Shown here piece by piece: positions 33,658 through 40,729 of a DNA stretch of 64,000 bases. Each line of letters begins with the position of its first letter. Within the stretch, counting starts at the first letter, position 1. The translations under genes were made by a program, and so were the position numbers. Origin of the DNA: Hyphomicrobiales bacterium (GTDB lineage Bacteria; Pseudomonadota; Alphaproteobacteria; Rhizobiales; Rhizobiaceae); contig UCCS01000090.1 in assembly GCA_900470965.1 (NCBI GenBank), forward strand, positions 1 through 64,000, in the 5' to 3' direction. The notes below the pieces were generated by a model. It worked only from the letters and a program-made list of their open reading frames with translations, was not told the DNA's origin and did not search any database.

Positions 33658-35094
33658 TTAGATATTGTCTAGGGTGAACGACGACCCGGCGATGTTGACG
33701 TTGTCGGCGGCGATCACAGCGTCAGCGAGATTGTGCGATTTCACGCCGAGGTCTTTCTTCAGCTTGAGCTTCGGCACGACGCGCTTCTTGCCCTCTGTTT
33801 CGACCCACCAGGGAACGCAAAGCTCGGTGAACAGTGCGTCCAGCTTCTTGGGGCTGATCGCCGACGAGAACGATAGGACATCTTCCGGCTTGATCGACTG
33901 ACCTCGCGTCACCGCGTTGAAGGTGAGCATGGCGCGGCGTGCAGTGTTGGCCCACGCTTGCGCCTTGAGGTTCAGATATTCGTCCTTGTTTAGCGGGCTG
34001 TTTTTATTGAAGGGGTCGCTTGGCTTATCGCCATCCATAACCGCGCCGCCGGCATGGAATGCATAGTGCTTTACCTTCGATCCCTCGATCTTGTTTTGCT
34101 CATCGATGTAGCCGCCGACGAAAGCCCCTACACCGATCGTGTCGTAAGAGACTGTCGCTCCAGCGTGTTTGGCCTTTGCCCAAACCCGCTTGGCATTCTG
34201 GACGAGCTCGTCCTTGCCAGATGACCAGTCTTCAGCATCCATGAAGATGCCGCCGATCTTGTCGGCCGTCGCGCTCTTGTCCTCGCCGTCGTCTGCCGGA
34301 TCGAAGCCGATGATGTTCCGGCCGGTCAGGCTGAGCTTGAGGACCTTGTGGGCGTCGATGCAGGCCTCAAGCCACTTGCGCTTGAAGATCGACAGTTCGC
34401 TATCGCCGAGCGGCACGCCACCGTAGATATGCTCGAACAGTTCCGGGTTGCGTTCCTGCATCGCTGCGATGTCGCGCAATGCCTTGGCCGACCGGAACGG
34501 GTTTTCGGTGTAGTTGATCTTCCGCACGATGCAGTGCGGCGGCACGTTGACGACGAAGTTCTTCCAGACGTAATCAGTGACGAGCTTCGGATTGAACAGC
34601 AGGATCGCCAGGCTGTCTTCCTTGCGGATCGTCGGGCCGATGACCGTCCACTGGTCCTCGGTCAGCTTCTCCGCTTCTTCCACCCAGAGGATATCGACAT
34701 CGGACGTGCCCTTGATGTCTTCAAGGTTGCGCTCGATGCCATAGAAGATGAACTCCGCGCCGGTCCGGCGGTGGATGATCGTCGTCTTCTGGACGTCGTA
34801 GGCAGCTTCAAGCCCGAGATGAGCGATCGCCCACTTCAGTTCGGTATAGACCGAGTCCTGAATACGGTTCTGGAAGCGACGGATGCAAAGAACGCGCATC
34901 CTGACGCCGACATGGTCAACAAGGCGCACCAATTGGCAAGCCGTGTCTCTGGTCTTTGAGCTTGAGCGACCGCCGTGGAGAACCGCGATGTCCGCCTGCC
35001 CGAGGAAAACTTGCTCCCAAAAGTCGTGGAGGGCTGGGTTGGTGAGATGGGTGGTGGCGTCTAGCTCTTTTCGCTGCGCAGCACTTCCCGCCAT
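33658..35094 (-). CDS. Terminase large subunit
   Basis: 478 aa, PBSX/Terminase_3 type. The ATPase P-loop is GGRSSSKT (41-48) and the Walker B is DILWVEEAEK. The RNase-H-like nuclease has GFDPADDGEDKSA, VSYDTIGVG and SHNLADAVI with the expected acidic residues. It drives DNA packaging and cuts the concatemer. It overlaps the small subunit gene by 34 bp. Confidence 0.95.
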   Translation of the reverse strand: MAGSAAQRKELDATTHLTNPALHDFWEQVFLGQADIAVLHGGRSSSKTRDTACQLVRLVDHVGVRMRVLCIRRFQNRIQDSVYTELKWAIAHLGLEAAYDVQKTTIIHRRTGAEFIFYGIERNLEDIKGTSDVDILWVEEAEKLTEDQWTVIGPTIRKEDSLAILLFNPKLVTDYVWKNFVVNVPPHCIVRKINYTENPFRSAKALRDIAAMQERNPELFEHIYGGVPLGDSELSIFKRKWLEACIDAHKVLKLSLTGRNIIGFDPADDGEDKSATADKIGGIFMDAEDWSSGKDELVQNAKRVWAKAKHAGATVSYDTIGVGAFVGGYIDEQNKIEGSKVKHYAFHAGGAVMDGDKPSDPFNKNSPLNKDEYLNLKAQAWANTARRAMLTFNAVTRGQSIKPEDVLSFSSAISPKKLDALFTELCVPWWVETEGKKRVVPKLKLKKDLGVKSHNLADAVIAADNVNIAGSSFTLDNI

Positions 35095-35672
35095 GTTCTC
35101 GTCTCGGTCTGTATCGGTGCGCCGTCCTTGCCGGTGTGCTCGTGGCGCTCAACGAACATGCCGAGGTGCTTGCCGATGTCGACCAGCGCACCCTTCTTGT
35201 CGTGCAGCTTGAGCTTGATTCCGCCGGTCGAGTTCTGGCTGATCTCGGCAATCGCTGCGGCCGTGTCGTCGTCGATGTCATCGCTGGACACGAGCTGCAC
35301 ATTGTTGGTGACAACATTCTTGATCACGAGGACATCGCCGCCTTCCGGGTTATCCTCTTCAGTGACCAGCGTGCCCTGCCACTTGATGGCCTTGCGGATG
35401 TCGGAGAAGCCGATCTTTGCCAGCTCTTCCAGAACGCGCTCTTTGGTGATGGCGAGCTTTTCGATGGCCTTTTCGGTGGCCTTGCGCTCTACCGTCTGCT
35501 CCCACTCTAAAAGCTCGGACACACGTTGTACGATGTTGTCTTTATGCTGTAGGCGAGAGGCATTCCCGCGGTCAGGTTTGAAGCCCGCGGCCTCATATGC
35601 GTCATCTGCTGTATTGCCTTTGGCGAGTGCCTGAGCGAACTTCTCATGCCGTGCGTTTTTTAGGACTGGCAT
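35061..35672 (-). CDS. Terminase small subunit (Terminase_2 family)
   Basis: 203 aa. The N-terminal helix-turn-helix region ARHEKFAQALAKGNTADDAY...AAGF is the family hallmark, followed by a coiled-coil oligomerisation region (ATEKAIEKLAITKERVLEEL). It recognises the packaging site. First gene of the leftward virion operon. Confidence 0.92.
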   Translation of the reverse strand: MPVLKNARHEKFAQALAKGNTADDAYEAAGFKPDRGNASRLQHKDNIVQRVSELLEWEQTVERKATEKAIEKLAITKERVLEELAKIGFSDIRKAIKWQGTLVTEEDNPEGGDVLVIKNVVTNNVQLVSSDDIDDDTAAAIAEISQNSTGGIKLKLHDKKGALVDIGKHLGMFVERHEHTGKDGAPIQTETRTWREVLRSEKS

Positions 35673-35694
35673 GGGCTAACCTTGGGAGTATGGA

Positions 35695-35979
35695 ATGAGA
35701 TCCATCGATGCGATGCTTGTCTGGACGCCGAAACATCCCCACACCGAAAGCGATGAGACCGCCGGCAGGGTGAAAGTGGTCACAGTAGACACTGACGACA
35801 ACGCCTTTTTATGCTCGGCTGGTTCTTGCGATATCGGATGGGATGCCATGTCGGACGCGGATAGGTTCAAACATCTTCACCAACTGGCCGAAGATATGAT
35901 CGCAGATGACAATACCCCACGAGAAGATGTGTACGCTGAGTTGGATAAGGTGGAAGGCTTCCGTGCCTCGGTTAGGTGA
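35695..35979 (+). CDS. Hypothetical protein divergent from terminase (94 aa)
   Basis: Begins MRSIDAMLVWTPKHPHTESD, has no signal or membrane segment, and includes two Cys (AFLCSAGSCDIGWD). It starts 22 bp from the small-terminase start, so the two divergent promoters must overlap or share signals. Not recognised. Confidence 0.55.
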   Translation: MRSIDAMLVWTPKHPHTESDETAGRVKVVTVDTDDNAFLCSAGSCDIGWDAMSDADRFKHLHQLAEDMIADDNTPREDVYAELDKVEGFRASVR

Positions 35980-36042
35980 CGGGACACGAATACCCATAAT
36001 TTATCGATTGCGGACGGCCAACCAACAGTCCGAGCACGGCGG

Positions 36043-36138
36043 CTAATACGACTGGCAGGCCGTGAGGAAAGCGGCAGCCATGCAGGAAACAGCTACAACG
36101 ACCGCCAGAATGAGGAGCGCCCGCTTCCAGTTCGACAT
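36043..36138 (-). CDS. Tiny lipoprotein-like peptide (31 aa)
   Basis: MSNWKRALLILAVVVAVSCM... is a basic start, hydrophobic core and a terminal LTAC-x-x-x, compatible with a lipobox leaving a four-residue mature peptide, or simply one membrane helix. GGAGGGGAG sits 4 nt before the ATG. Too short to judge by homology; the strong ribosome-binding site is the main support. Confidence 0.5.
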   Translation of the reverse strand: MSNWKRALLILAVVVAVSCMAAAFLTACQSY

Positions 36139-36221
36139 GACGCTCCCCTCCTCGATTACTGGCTGACTTTTTCGAATGTCAGGCGTTAGACAGCGCCATA
36201 CCGCCGGACTCGCGAACGAAA

Positions 36222-36245
36222 AACCCCGCCATTTCTGACGGGGTT
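36222..36245 (-). terminator. Terminator of the secreted-protein gene
   Basis: AACCCCG...CGGGGTT stem with a 10-base loop followed by TTT on the minus strand, 22 bp past the stop of 36267-36584. Confidence 0.8.
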
Positions 36246-36266
36246 GTCGAAGGAAGCTAAAACCGC

Positions 36267-36584
36267 TTAGCGGATGTAGAGCTGGAACACAGACCGCGGG
36301 TAGTAGTAGCCGTCGCTGTGGCGACGATAACCCTTGCGGTAGTCCCGGTAACCGCGATGACCGTTCCAGTAGCCGCGGCGGTCGTGACGACGTTCGTAGC
36401 GGTCCGGGTGGTGCCGGTCGCGACGCCAGTCAGGACGGCGATCTTCACGGTACTGGGCCAATTCCACGTCGGACGTCACCTGTGGATGCTGCCTGACAAA
36501 CGGGGCGGCCGAGGCCATGCCGAAGCTCGATGCTGCGATGACTACTGCAACTACAGCAGTACCGATGCGAGAAAAACTATTCAT
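36267..36584 (-). CDS. Secreted Arg/His/Tyr-rich protein
   Basis: 105 aa. A classic signal peptide (AVVAVVIAASSFGMASA, cleavage after ASA) precedes a mature part full of RR, RH, GY and DY repeats (RRPDWRRDRHHPDRYERRHD). Strongly basic, periplasmic or secreted. It resembles widespread rhizobial 'RcnB-like' or BA14K-like small proteins only in composition. Monocistronic with its own terminator, so it is likely expressed from the lysogen. A similar protein is at 54276. Confidence 0.7.
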   Translation of the reverse strand: MNSFSRIGTAVVAVVIAASSFGMASAAPFVRQHPQVTSDVELAQYREDRRPDWRRDRHHPDRYERRHDRRGYWNGHRGYRDYRKGYRRHSDGYYYPRSVFQLYIR

Positions 36585-36666
36585 GGTTACGCCTTTCGAT
36601 TTCTAATGTGGGCGACCATGCTCTTAAGGGGATGAATGTTATGTGAACTTGCCGTTCATGTTTACA

Positions 36667-36689
36667 CCCGCCTCGGCGAACCGGGCGGG
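36667..36689 (-). terminator. Hairpin after tRNA-Met
   Basis: CCCGCC/GGCGGG stem with an 11-base loop 8 nt past the tRNA 3' end; only a weak T-run follows. Probably terminates or helps process the tRNA transcript. Confidence 0.45.
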
Positions 36690-36696
36690 CTGGTTT

Positions 36697-36773
36697 TGGT
36701 TGCGGAGGGAGGATTCGAACCTCCGGCCTCTTGGTTATGAGCCAAGCGAGCTACCGGGCTGCTCTACTCCGAC
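36697..36773 (-). tRNA. Phage-encoded tRNA with CAU anticodon (Met, initiator-like body)
   Basis: 77 nt with encoded CCA (36699-36697). The D arm AGAGCAGCCCGGTAGCTCG matches bacterial initiator tRNAs, and the T arm is GGTTCGAATCC. The anticodon stem is CTTGG/CCAAG, so the three G-C pairs that mark true initiators are missing. The top two acceptor pairs do not form (GT opposite CA); initiators lack only the first. Could serve as elongator or initiator Met, or as Ile if modified. Confidence 0.85.
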
Positions 36774-37020
36774 ATGAAAGGTGGGCCGCAGGGTTCCCGC
36801 TGGTCACGGGCCATCCCTTTGGCCATCAGACTGTGCTTCGCCAGACCGTATTGTTTCAACGGGAAGCTGTCCGATCTCAGGAATCGAAAGCCGCCCGGGT
36901 CACTCCGGACGGCTTAAAATATTCCCACGCTTTCCGTGGTTTTGCTATTGCGTTACCACGGTTTCCGTGGGATAACAATCTTACCGAAGCAATCCCGCTT
37001 CGGGAGGACTGGAGGCCACC
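36774..37020. other. Non-coding stretch upstream of the phage tRNA
   Basis: About 250 bp with no convincing gene. Contains the double hairpin at 36923-36972 and another imperfect stem (aagccg/cggctt, 36889-36914). Promoters for tRNA-Met (leftward) and the XRE gene (rightward) must lie here. Confidence 0.5.
36923..36972. repeat. Double hairpin / 50-bp imperfect palindrome
   Basis: ccacg-ctttc-cgtgg (36925-36939) and ccacg-gtttc-cgtgg (36956-36970) are two similar stem-loops 16 bp apart; the whole unit also folds as one long palindrome. Possible operator or RNA element upstream of the tiny gene at 37021 and the XRE gene. Confidence 0.5.
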
Positions 37021-37089
37021 ATGAGCGTCAAGCTCACCCTTCAAGTCCGGTTCGGCAAGTGGAGAGTAACGATCTCCATCGGCCGGTAA
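37021..37089 (+). CDS. Leader-like basic peptide (22 aa)
   Basis: MSVKLTLQVRFGKWRVTISI-GR. GGAGG is 5-6 nt upstream of the ATG. The strand-like alternation of hydrophobic and basic residues looks designed rather than random. It lies 67 bp before the XRE gene and could be a leader peptide or a small regulator. Evidence is limited to the ribosome-binding site and composition. Confidence 0.4.
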   Translation: MSVKLTLQVRFGKWRVTISIGR

Positions 37090-37156
37090 CTGGGGGCCGG
37101 AGGGGCTGCAACCTCTCCGGTTCCCAGAAATGTAGCAAACCTTTAGGAGACCTTCA

Positions 37157-37450
37157 ATGTCTGAGGAAAATCCCTTGGCTCGACTGCGGGCCCAAGCGCG
37201 ATTGTCTCAATCCGCTTTTGCGAAGGCGATGGGCGTTGCGCTCAGAACCTACGAAGATCTCGAAAACGGCCGGTCCCAGGTTAGGGAAGTTCATTTGCAA
37301 GCAGCGCGGATGGTAATCGTCCAACTCGCCGCGGTCTTCCCTGATGCGGAATACATCCCTGTGCCGCTCACAACCTACATTGAGCAGACCCTTGTCGAAC
37401 ACGTCAAAGCCCAAGAAAACGGGGCTGCAAATGATAATCCGACACGGTAA
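37157..37450 (+). CDS. XRE-family helix-turn-helix regulator (97 aa)
   Basis: Residues 6-38 hold the helix-turn-helix (LRAQARLSQSAFAKAMGVAL followed by RTYEDLENGRSQVR). The remainder is helical with no peptidase domain, so it is not a CI-type repressor. AGGAG lies 9 nt before ATG 37157. Placed between the terminase start and the end of the early leftward operon, it could control late genes or the tRNA/secreted-protein region. Confidence 0.85.
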   Translation: MSEENPLARLRAQARLSQSAFAKAMGVALRTYEDLENGRSQVREVHLQAARMVIVQLAAVFPDAEYIPVPLTTYIEQTLVEHVKAQENGAANDNPTR

Positions 37451-37457
37451 TAAAAAT

Positions 37458-37473
37458 GCCGCCCGGAGGCGGC
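37458..37473 (-). terminator. Terminator of the leftward early operon
   Basis: GCCGCC-tccg-GGCGGC then ATTTTTATT on the minus strand, about 60 bp past the stop of the DUF6456-like gene. Confidence 0.8.
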
Positions 37474-37531
37474 TGATTGAGTGATCGCTTTGCGCAAATC
37501 ACCACACTAATCACTAGATACCGTGCAAGGT

Positions 37532-38149
37532 TTACCTTGGCAACACTACAGATGGCGAATTGTTTGGTGTTTTTCGCTTCTGGAGGCCCCAATGCACAGC
37601 CAAGTCGTCCAGAGCGTCGCGTAGATAGTCGGCAAGGGTATGCCGAGCGCGCTTTGACGTACCCAGTTCGGCGATCGTGCAGCCGTCGCCGGCTACCCGA
37701 CTGACGACGTCATAGTGGCGACGGCCGAGTAGCTCTCGGCATTCCTTGAGCTTAAGGCCTGCATCGATCTGCCGGTCGCTGATCGGGTCGCGCGCGCCTC
37801 CGCCATCGACAGGTTCCCGCGAATAATCGAATGATCCCGCGCCAGAGCCGCCGAGGGCCTCCCAAAGCCGACGGAACTTGATAGCGGCTTCGACCTGGTG
37901 CGGCTCCAGATGGCCCTTGGCCGCCATCATGGCGATGGGGCTCTCGCGAAGGTTCATCGCAGCCGTTACCGTCTTGGGATTGCCAGGCGATCCGGCGTGG
38001 GCCTTGCTGTAGTGCGGGTTATCGATCTCGACCAGCTTCACCTTCGCATGCTGACTGCCGAGGCCATGGAATTCACTGTCGACATTGGCAGCTGTCAGGC
38101 CTTTGAAGGTCCGCGCCGACCGCTTGCGCACTTTCTTCGGTTCCGCCAT
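37532..38149 (-). CDS. DUF6456-like protein, candidate late regulator
   Basis: 205 aa. Basic N-terminus, then the C-terminal block DRQIDAGLKLKECRELLG, YDVVSRVAGDGCTIAELG and LADYLRDALDDLAVHWGL, the pattern of DUF6456 domains in alphaproteobacterial regulators. As last gene of the early leftward operon, just upstream of the terminase region, it is in the place of an antiterminator or late activator. That role is inferred from position. Confidence 0.7.
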   Translation of the reverse strand: MAEPKKVRKRSARTFKGLTAANVDSEFHGLGSQHAKVKLVEIDNPHYSKAHAGSPGNPKTVTAAMNLRESPIAMMAAKGHLEPHQVEAAIKFRRLWEALGGSGAGSFDYSREPVDGGGARDPISDRQIDAGLKLKECRELLGRRHYDVVSRVAGDGCTIAELGTSKRARHTLADYLRDALDDLAVHWGLQKRKTPNNSPSVVLPR

Positions 38150-38163
38150 TTCCGTTCCCTCGC

Positions 38164-38466
38164 CTATACCCGTTCCACCTGAACTGTTCGGCCGCCGCCG
38201 ATGAATAGTTTTTCCGCCTTGGCCCGCGCCGCTACCGCGGGCTTGACGATGATGTCGAACGTCTCGCCACGGATCTCGCGGCCGTTCATGAAGGCGACCA
38301 TGTGCTTGAGGCATTCCTCCGCAGCCTCGCCTTTGCTGCCGAACACCTTCGGCCTGTCTCCCGTGCCCATGACCGGCGACGGCTGGCTATCGCGGCAAAG
38401 CCTGATCATGGCCCAATAGCCGAAGCCCCCGGGGATGCGGCGAGGATATGCGCTATATCGGTTCAT
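38164..38466 (-). CDS. Hypothetical early protein (100 aa)
   Basis: MNRYSAYPRRIPGGFGYWAM..., basic, with a central helix (AAEECLKHMVAFMNGR). Overlaps the DnaA-C-like gene by 4 bp, so co-translated. Not recognised. Confidence 0.6.
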   Translation of the reverse strand: MNRYSAYPRRIPGGFGYWAMIRLCRDSQPSPVMGTGDRPKVFGSKGEAAEECLKHMVAFMNGREIRGETFDIIVKPAVAARAKAEKLFIGGGRTVQVERV

Positions 38467-38912
38467 GCCTCACCCCTCTGAGCTTGGATCTTGCGGACGG
38501 CATAAAGGCAGGTCGTGTGATCTCGATTGCCGAACAGCCTTCCGAGAGCCGGGAAGCTCATGCCGAACTTGCGGTGCAACTCCCAGATCAATTGCTGTCT
38601 CACCTTGACGGTCGGGCGGCGCCTATCAGGTCCGATCATGTCGCGATAGAGAACATCAAGCTCTCTGCACCGGTCCTTGAGGTAGGCGAGCGGACGGTTG
38701 CCGGCGCGGTCTCGCCACTCGACGAGGTGAGCATCGAAGTGGATGTCCTTCACCAGCCAAACAGGCACCTTCTTGGTGACGAACCTCGCCGCCGCCTCGA
38801 TGACGACAGGCTCCGGCTTCGGCGGCACGACCGGGTTGAAGCAGCGCTGATGCACCGCGGCATAGTGGGCTCGCATCTCGGCTGCGCTGGTGAACTGTCT
38901 GGCTGCGATCAT
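38463..38912 (-). CDS. DnaA C-terminal-domain-like DNA-binding protein
   Basis: 149 aa. The last 50 residues (VRQQLIWELHRKFGMSFPAL, GRLFGNRDHTTCLYAVRKI) match the DnaA domain IV signature that reads DnaA boxes, including R-D-H-T-T. No AAA+ ATPase domain is present. Directly follows the DUF1376 gene with an ATGA overlap. The pair probably forms the phage replication initiator or loader module, or competes with host DnaA. Confidence 0.82.
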   Translation of the reverse strand: MIAARQFTSAAEMRAHYAAVHQRCFNPVVPPKPEPVVIEAAARFVTKKVPVWLVKDIHFDAHLVEWRDRAGNRPLAYLKDRCRELDVLYRDMIGPDRRRPTVKVRQQLIWELHRKFGMSFPALGRLFGNRDHTTCLYAVRKIQAQRGEA

Positions 38913-39664
38913 CGTTTGAAACTCCGGTTCGAACGCTCGATTTCCTGGGCTAGGTATTCGGCTCGTGACTGCGTGGTTTGCAGGTGAGCGATGCCGTTCG
39001 GCTTTGGAGGCGCCTTGTCGGGCGGCTTTGCCGGCTGGTCCTTCCAGCGGTCGTCGGAAAGCCACTTGACCGGTAAGCACCACTGTCGGTCGTCGGTCTT
39101 GGCTGCATAGGCTCGGACACCGACCATGATCTCGTCGAGGCTGGCGCGCTTAATGGCTTGGGAGAAGGCTTTCTCCGCCGAGGGCTTGCCGATCTTGTTG
39201 GGGAAAGCATCCCAGAAGATTTCGAAATCCGGCGCTCGCGCGTCTTCCGAACGAAGAGAGGAAGATTGGTTATCGGTAAAAGGTGGCACGCCCGTATCGC
39301 TGCATTTGCTTTGCACATGCATTGCATTTGCATCCGACGCCTGGTTTTTCCCCTTCGAATAACGGGACTCTGCGGCAGCACGCCGCTTCTCGATGATCTC
39401 GTCAGCTTTTGATAGCTCGGCATCGATGCGCTTGTGTGTCCAGCCGGGGCCGAAGAGCATGGCGAGCATGTCCCTGCTCTCTTCCCACTGCTCTGGCGTC
39501 AGCTTGGCGATACGGGCGATGATGCGCTCGTTCTCAGGCAAGCACCCGTTCTGCCAGTAGTGCATGATCAGCAGCAGGTAGGCGCCATGCTCGGTCGCCG
39601 TCAGGTGCCCGGTGTCGGCCAGATAGTCGCCGATGTGGAGTGGCATCCATGCGCGGTTGCTCAT
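38909..39664 (-). CDS. DUF1376 replication protein
   Basis: 251 aa. The N-terminal 95 residues fit DUF1376 (WMPLHIGDYLADTGHLTATE, HGAYLLLIMHYWQNG). The C-terminal half has FWDAFPNKIGKPSAEKAFSQ with GVRAYAAKTDDRQWCLPVKW, the common C-terminal domain of phage replication initiators. Overlaps neighbours by 4 bp on both sides. Confidence 0.85.
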   Translation of the reverse strand: MSNRAWMPLHIGDYLADTGHLTATEHGAYLLLIMHYWQNGCLPENERIIARIAKLTPEQWEESRDMLAMLFGPGWTHKRIDAELSKADEIIEKRRAAAESRYSKGKNQASDANAMHVQSKCSDTGVPPFTDNQSSSLRSEDARAPDFEIFWDAFPNKIGKPSAEKAFSQAIKRASLDEIMVGVRAYAAKTDDRQWCLPVKWLSDDRWKDQPAKPPDKAPPKPNGIAHLQTTQSRAEYLAQEIERSNRSFKR

Positions 39665-39816
39665 GCCGGCCTCCGGCAATACTGGACGCGCTTCTGGTAC
39701 CGACGCTCCATGATTGCGTTGATGAGGCGATCGGCTTCTGGTGGGGTGATGCCGAGGGCTTCGGCGACACGCTCGACATCAGGACCGAACTTGGTGAAGG
39801 CTTCGAGGAACGTCAT
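39661..39816 (-). CDS. Small early protein (51 aa)
   Basis: MTFLEAFTKFGPDVERVAEA..., predicted three-helix with a possible helix-turn-helix (VERVAEALGITPPEADRLIN). Ends in an ATGA overlap with the DUF1376 gene. Likely a DNA-binding accessory to replication; not recognised by family. Confidence 0.7.
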   Translation of the reverse strand: MTFLEAFTKFGPDVERVAEALGITPPEADRLINAIMERRYQKRVQYCRRPA

Positions 39817-39929
39817 AGGCAGACACCCCGGCCTTTAGTCGCATACGCACCAGGGACCTCAGTCCTATTGCCGGAACGAGTGGATCGGCTGCGAATTTCT
39901 TCCGCGGTGAATACCTCTGAGGTGAAAAC

Positions 39930-40175
39930 ATGAGCGACGATCTGTGGGACAAGCCAATCGAATTGATGATCGAAAACTCCGATCATTTCCGGAGCGTTGG
40001 CAGCACGCGGGATGCTATGGCGTGTCTGATGACCTCTTGGCCCACAAAAGGAGGGAAGTCCTTTTCGGCTGCTCGGCGAGCCTGTCTGGCCTCGATCGAT
40101 GGGAAGGTCGCCAGAGAAAAAGCAAAGCTCGCCTTCATTCGCGCGGCTGAGGAAGCCGGCATCCTTAGGCGTTGA
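39930..40175 (+). CDS. DUF982 family protein (copy 2)
   Basis: 81 aa: IELMIENSDHFRSVGSTRDA, a conserved W-P near 40, then KLAFIRAAEEAGILRR. Divergent from the leftward operon. Function unknown. Confidence 0.75.
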   Translation: MSDDLWDKPIELMIENSDHFRSVGSTRDAMACLMTSWPTKGGKSFSAARRACLASIDGKVAREKAKLAFIRAAEEAGILRR

Positions 40176-40298
40176 TCGAGCTTGAGCGTCGATTGATGCG
40201 GCGTTCTCTGCAACATGATTATTACTCACTTGATCTGGAACGATGCGAGGCAGAAGGGAATTAACCTTCCTTGAGGCCCAAACAGTTGGAGAGCGGCC

Positions 40299-40520
40299 AT
40301 GATGGTACATCGCTGGGAAATTCCCCTCGTCCTGGGAGACAGCCGCATGCGCATTGTAGTCGGCTCCCCTGAGGAGGCTATCAACTGGCTCATTCACGAG
40401 CCCAACCAAGACACTCCGAAATGGAAGCGGGCATGGAATGCCTGCCGAGACGTCATCGACGGTCGAATCCGGTCTGAAGACGCAAGGAAGGCAGTTGAGT
40501 TGGCGGCTGCTCGCGGATAA
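40299..40520 (+). CDS. DUF982 family protein (copy 3)
   Basis: 73 aa: MRIVVGSPEEAINWLIHEP, W-K-R-A-W-x-A-C and a C-terminal DARKAVELAAARG. GGAG lies 7 nt upstream of ATG 40299. Tandem with copy 2, both on the strand opposite to the operon they interrupt. Divergence between the two copies is high, so this is not a recent duplication. Confidence 0.75.
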   Translation: MMVHRWEIPLVLGDSRMRIVVGSPEEAINWLIHEPNQDTPKWKRAWNACRDVIDGRIRSEDARKAVELAAARG

Positions 40521-40528
40521 AGAGCCGG

Positions 40529-40729
40529 TCATGCCGCCTGCTCCCTCTTTGCCAGCGCCTTCACATACGCCGCCTTGATCTCCTCAAATCGGGCGATGTC
40601 GTATTCCTTGGTTTCGATCTCATGCTGAGGACGCGGACGCTTCGAGCCCTTGCCGTGATCGTCTAGCCAGGTCATGGCGGAGGCGATGCGGCGATCGAGC
40701 CAAGCGATCATTTCGGAGGGGTCGGTCAT
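40529..40729 (-). CDS. Hypothetical early protein (66 aa)
   Basis: MTDPSEMIAWLDRRIASAMT..., charged and helical. Its ATG overlaps the stop of the methyltransferase gene (ATGA), so it is co-translated. Its stop faces copy 3 of DUF982 with 8 bp between. Not recognised. Confidence 0.6.
   Translation of the reverse strand: MTDPSEMIAWLDRRIASAMTWLDDHGKGSKRPRPQHEIETKEYDIARFEEIKAAYVKALAKREQAA

Noticed and set aside
36923..36972. Double hairpin as a CRISPR or riboswitch
   Set aside because: Only two units, no spacer pattern and no resemblance to a known riboswitch core.
39813..40532. 239-codon minus-strand frame opposite the DUF982 pair
   Set aside because: It is the antisense shadow of two family-matched DUF982 genes and has no ribosome-binding site.
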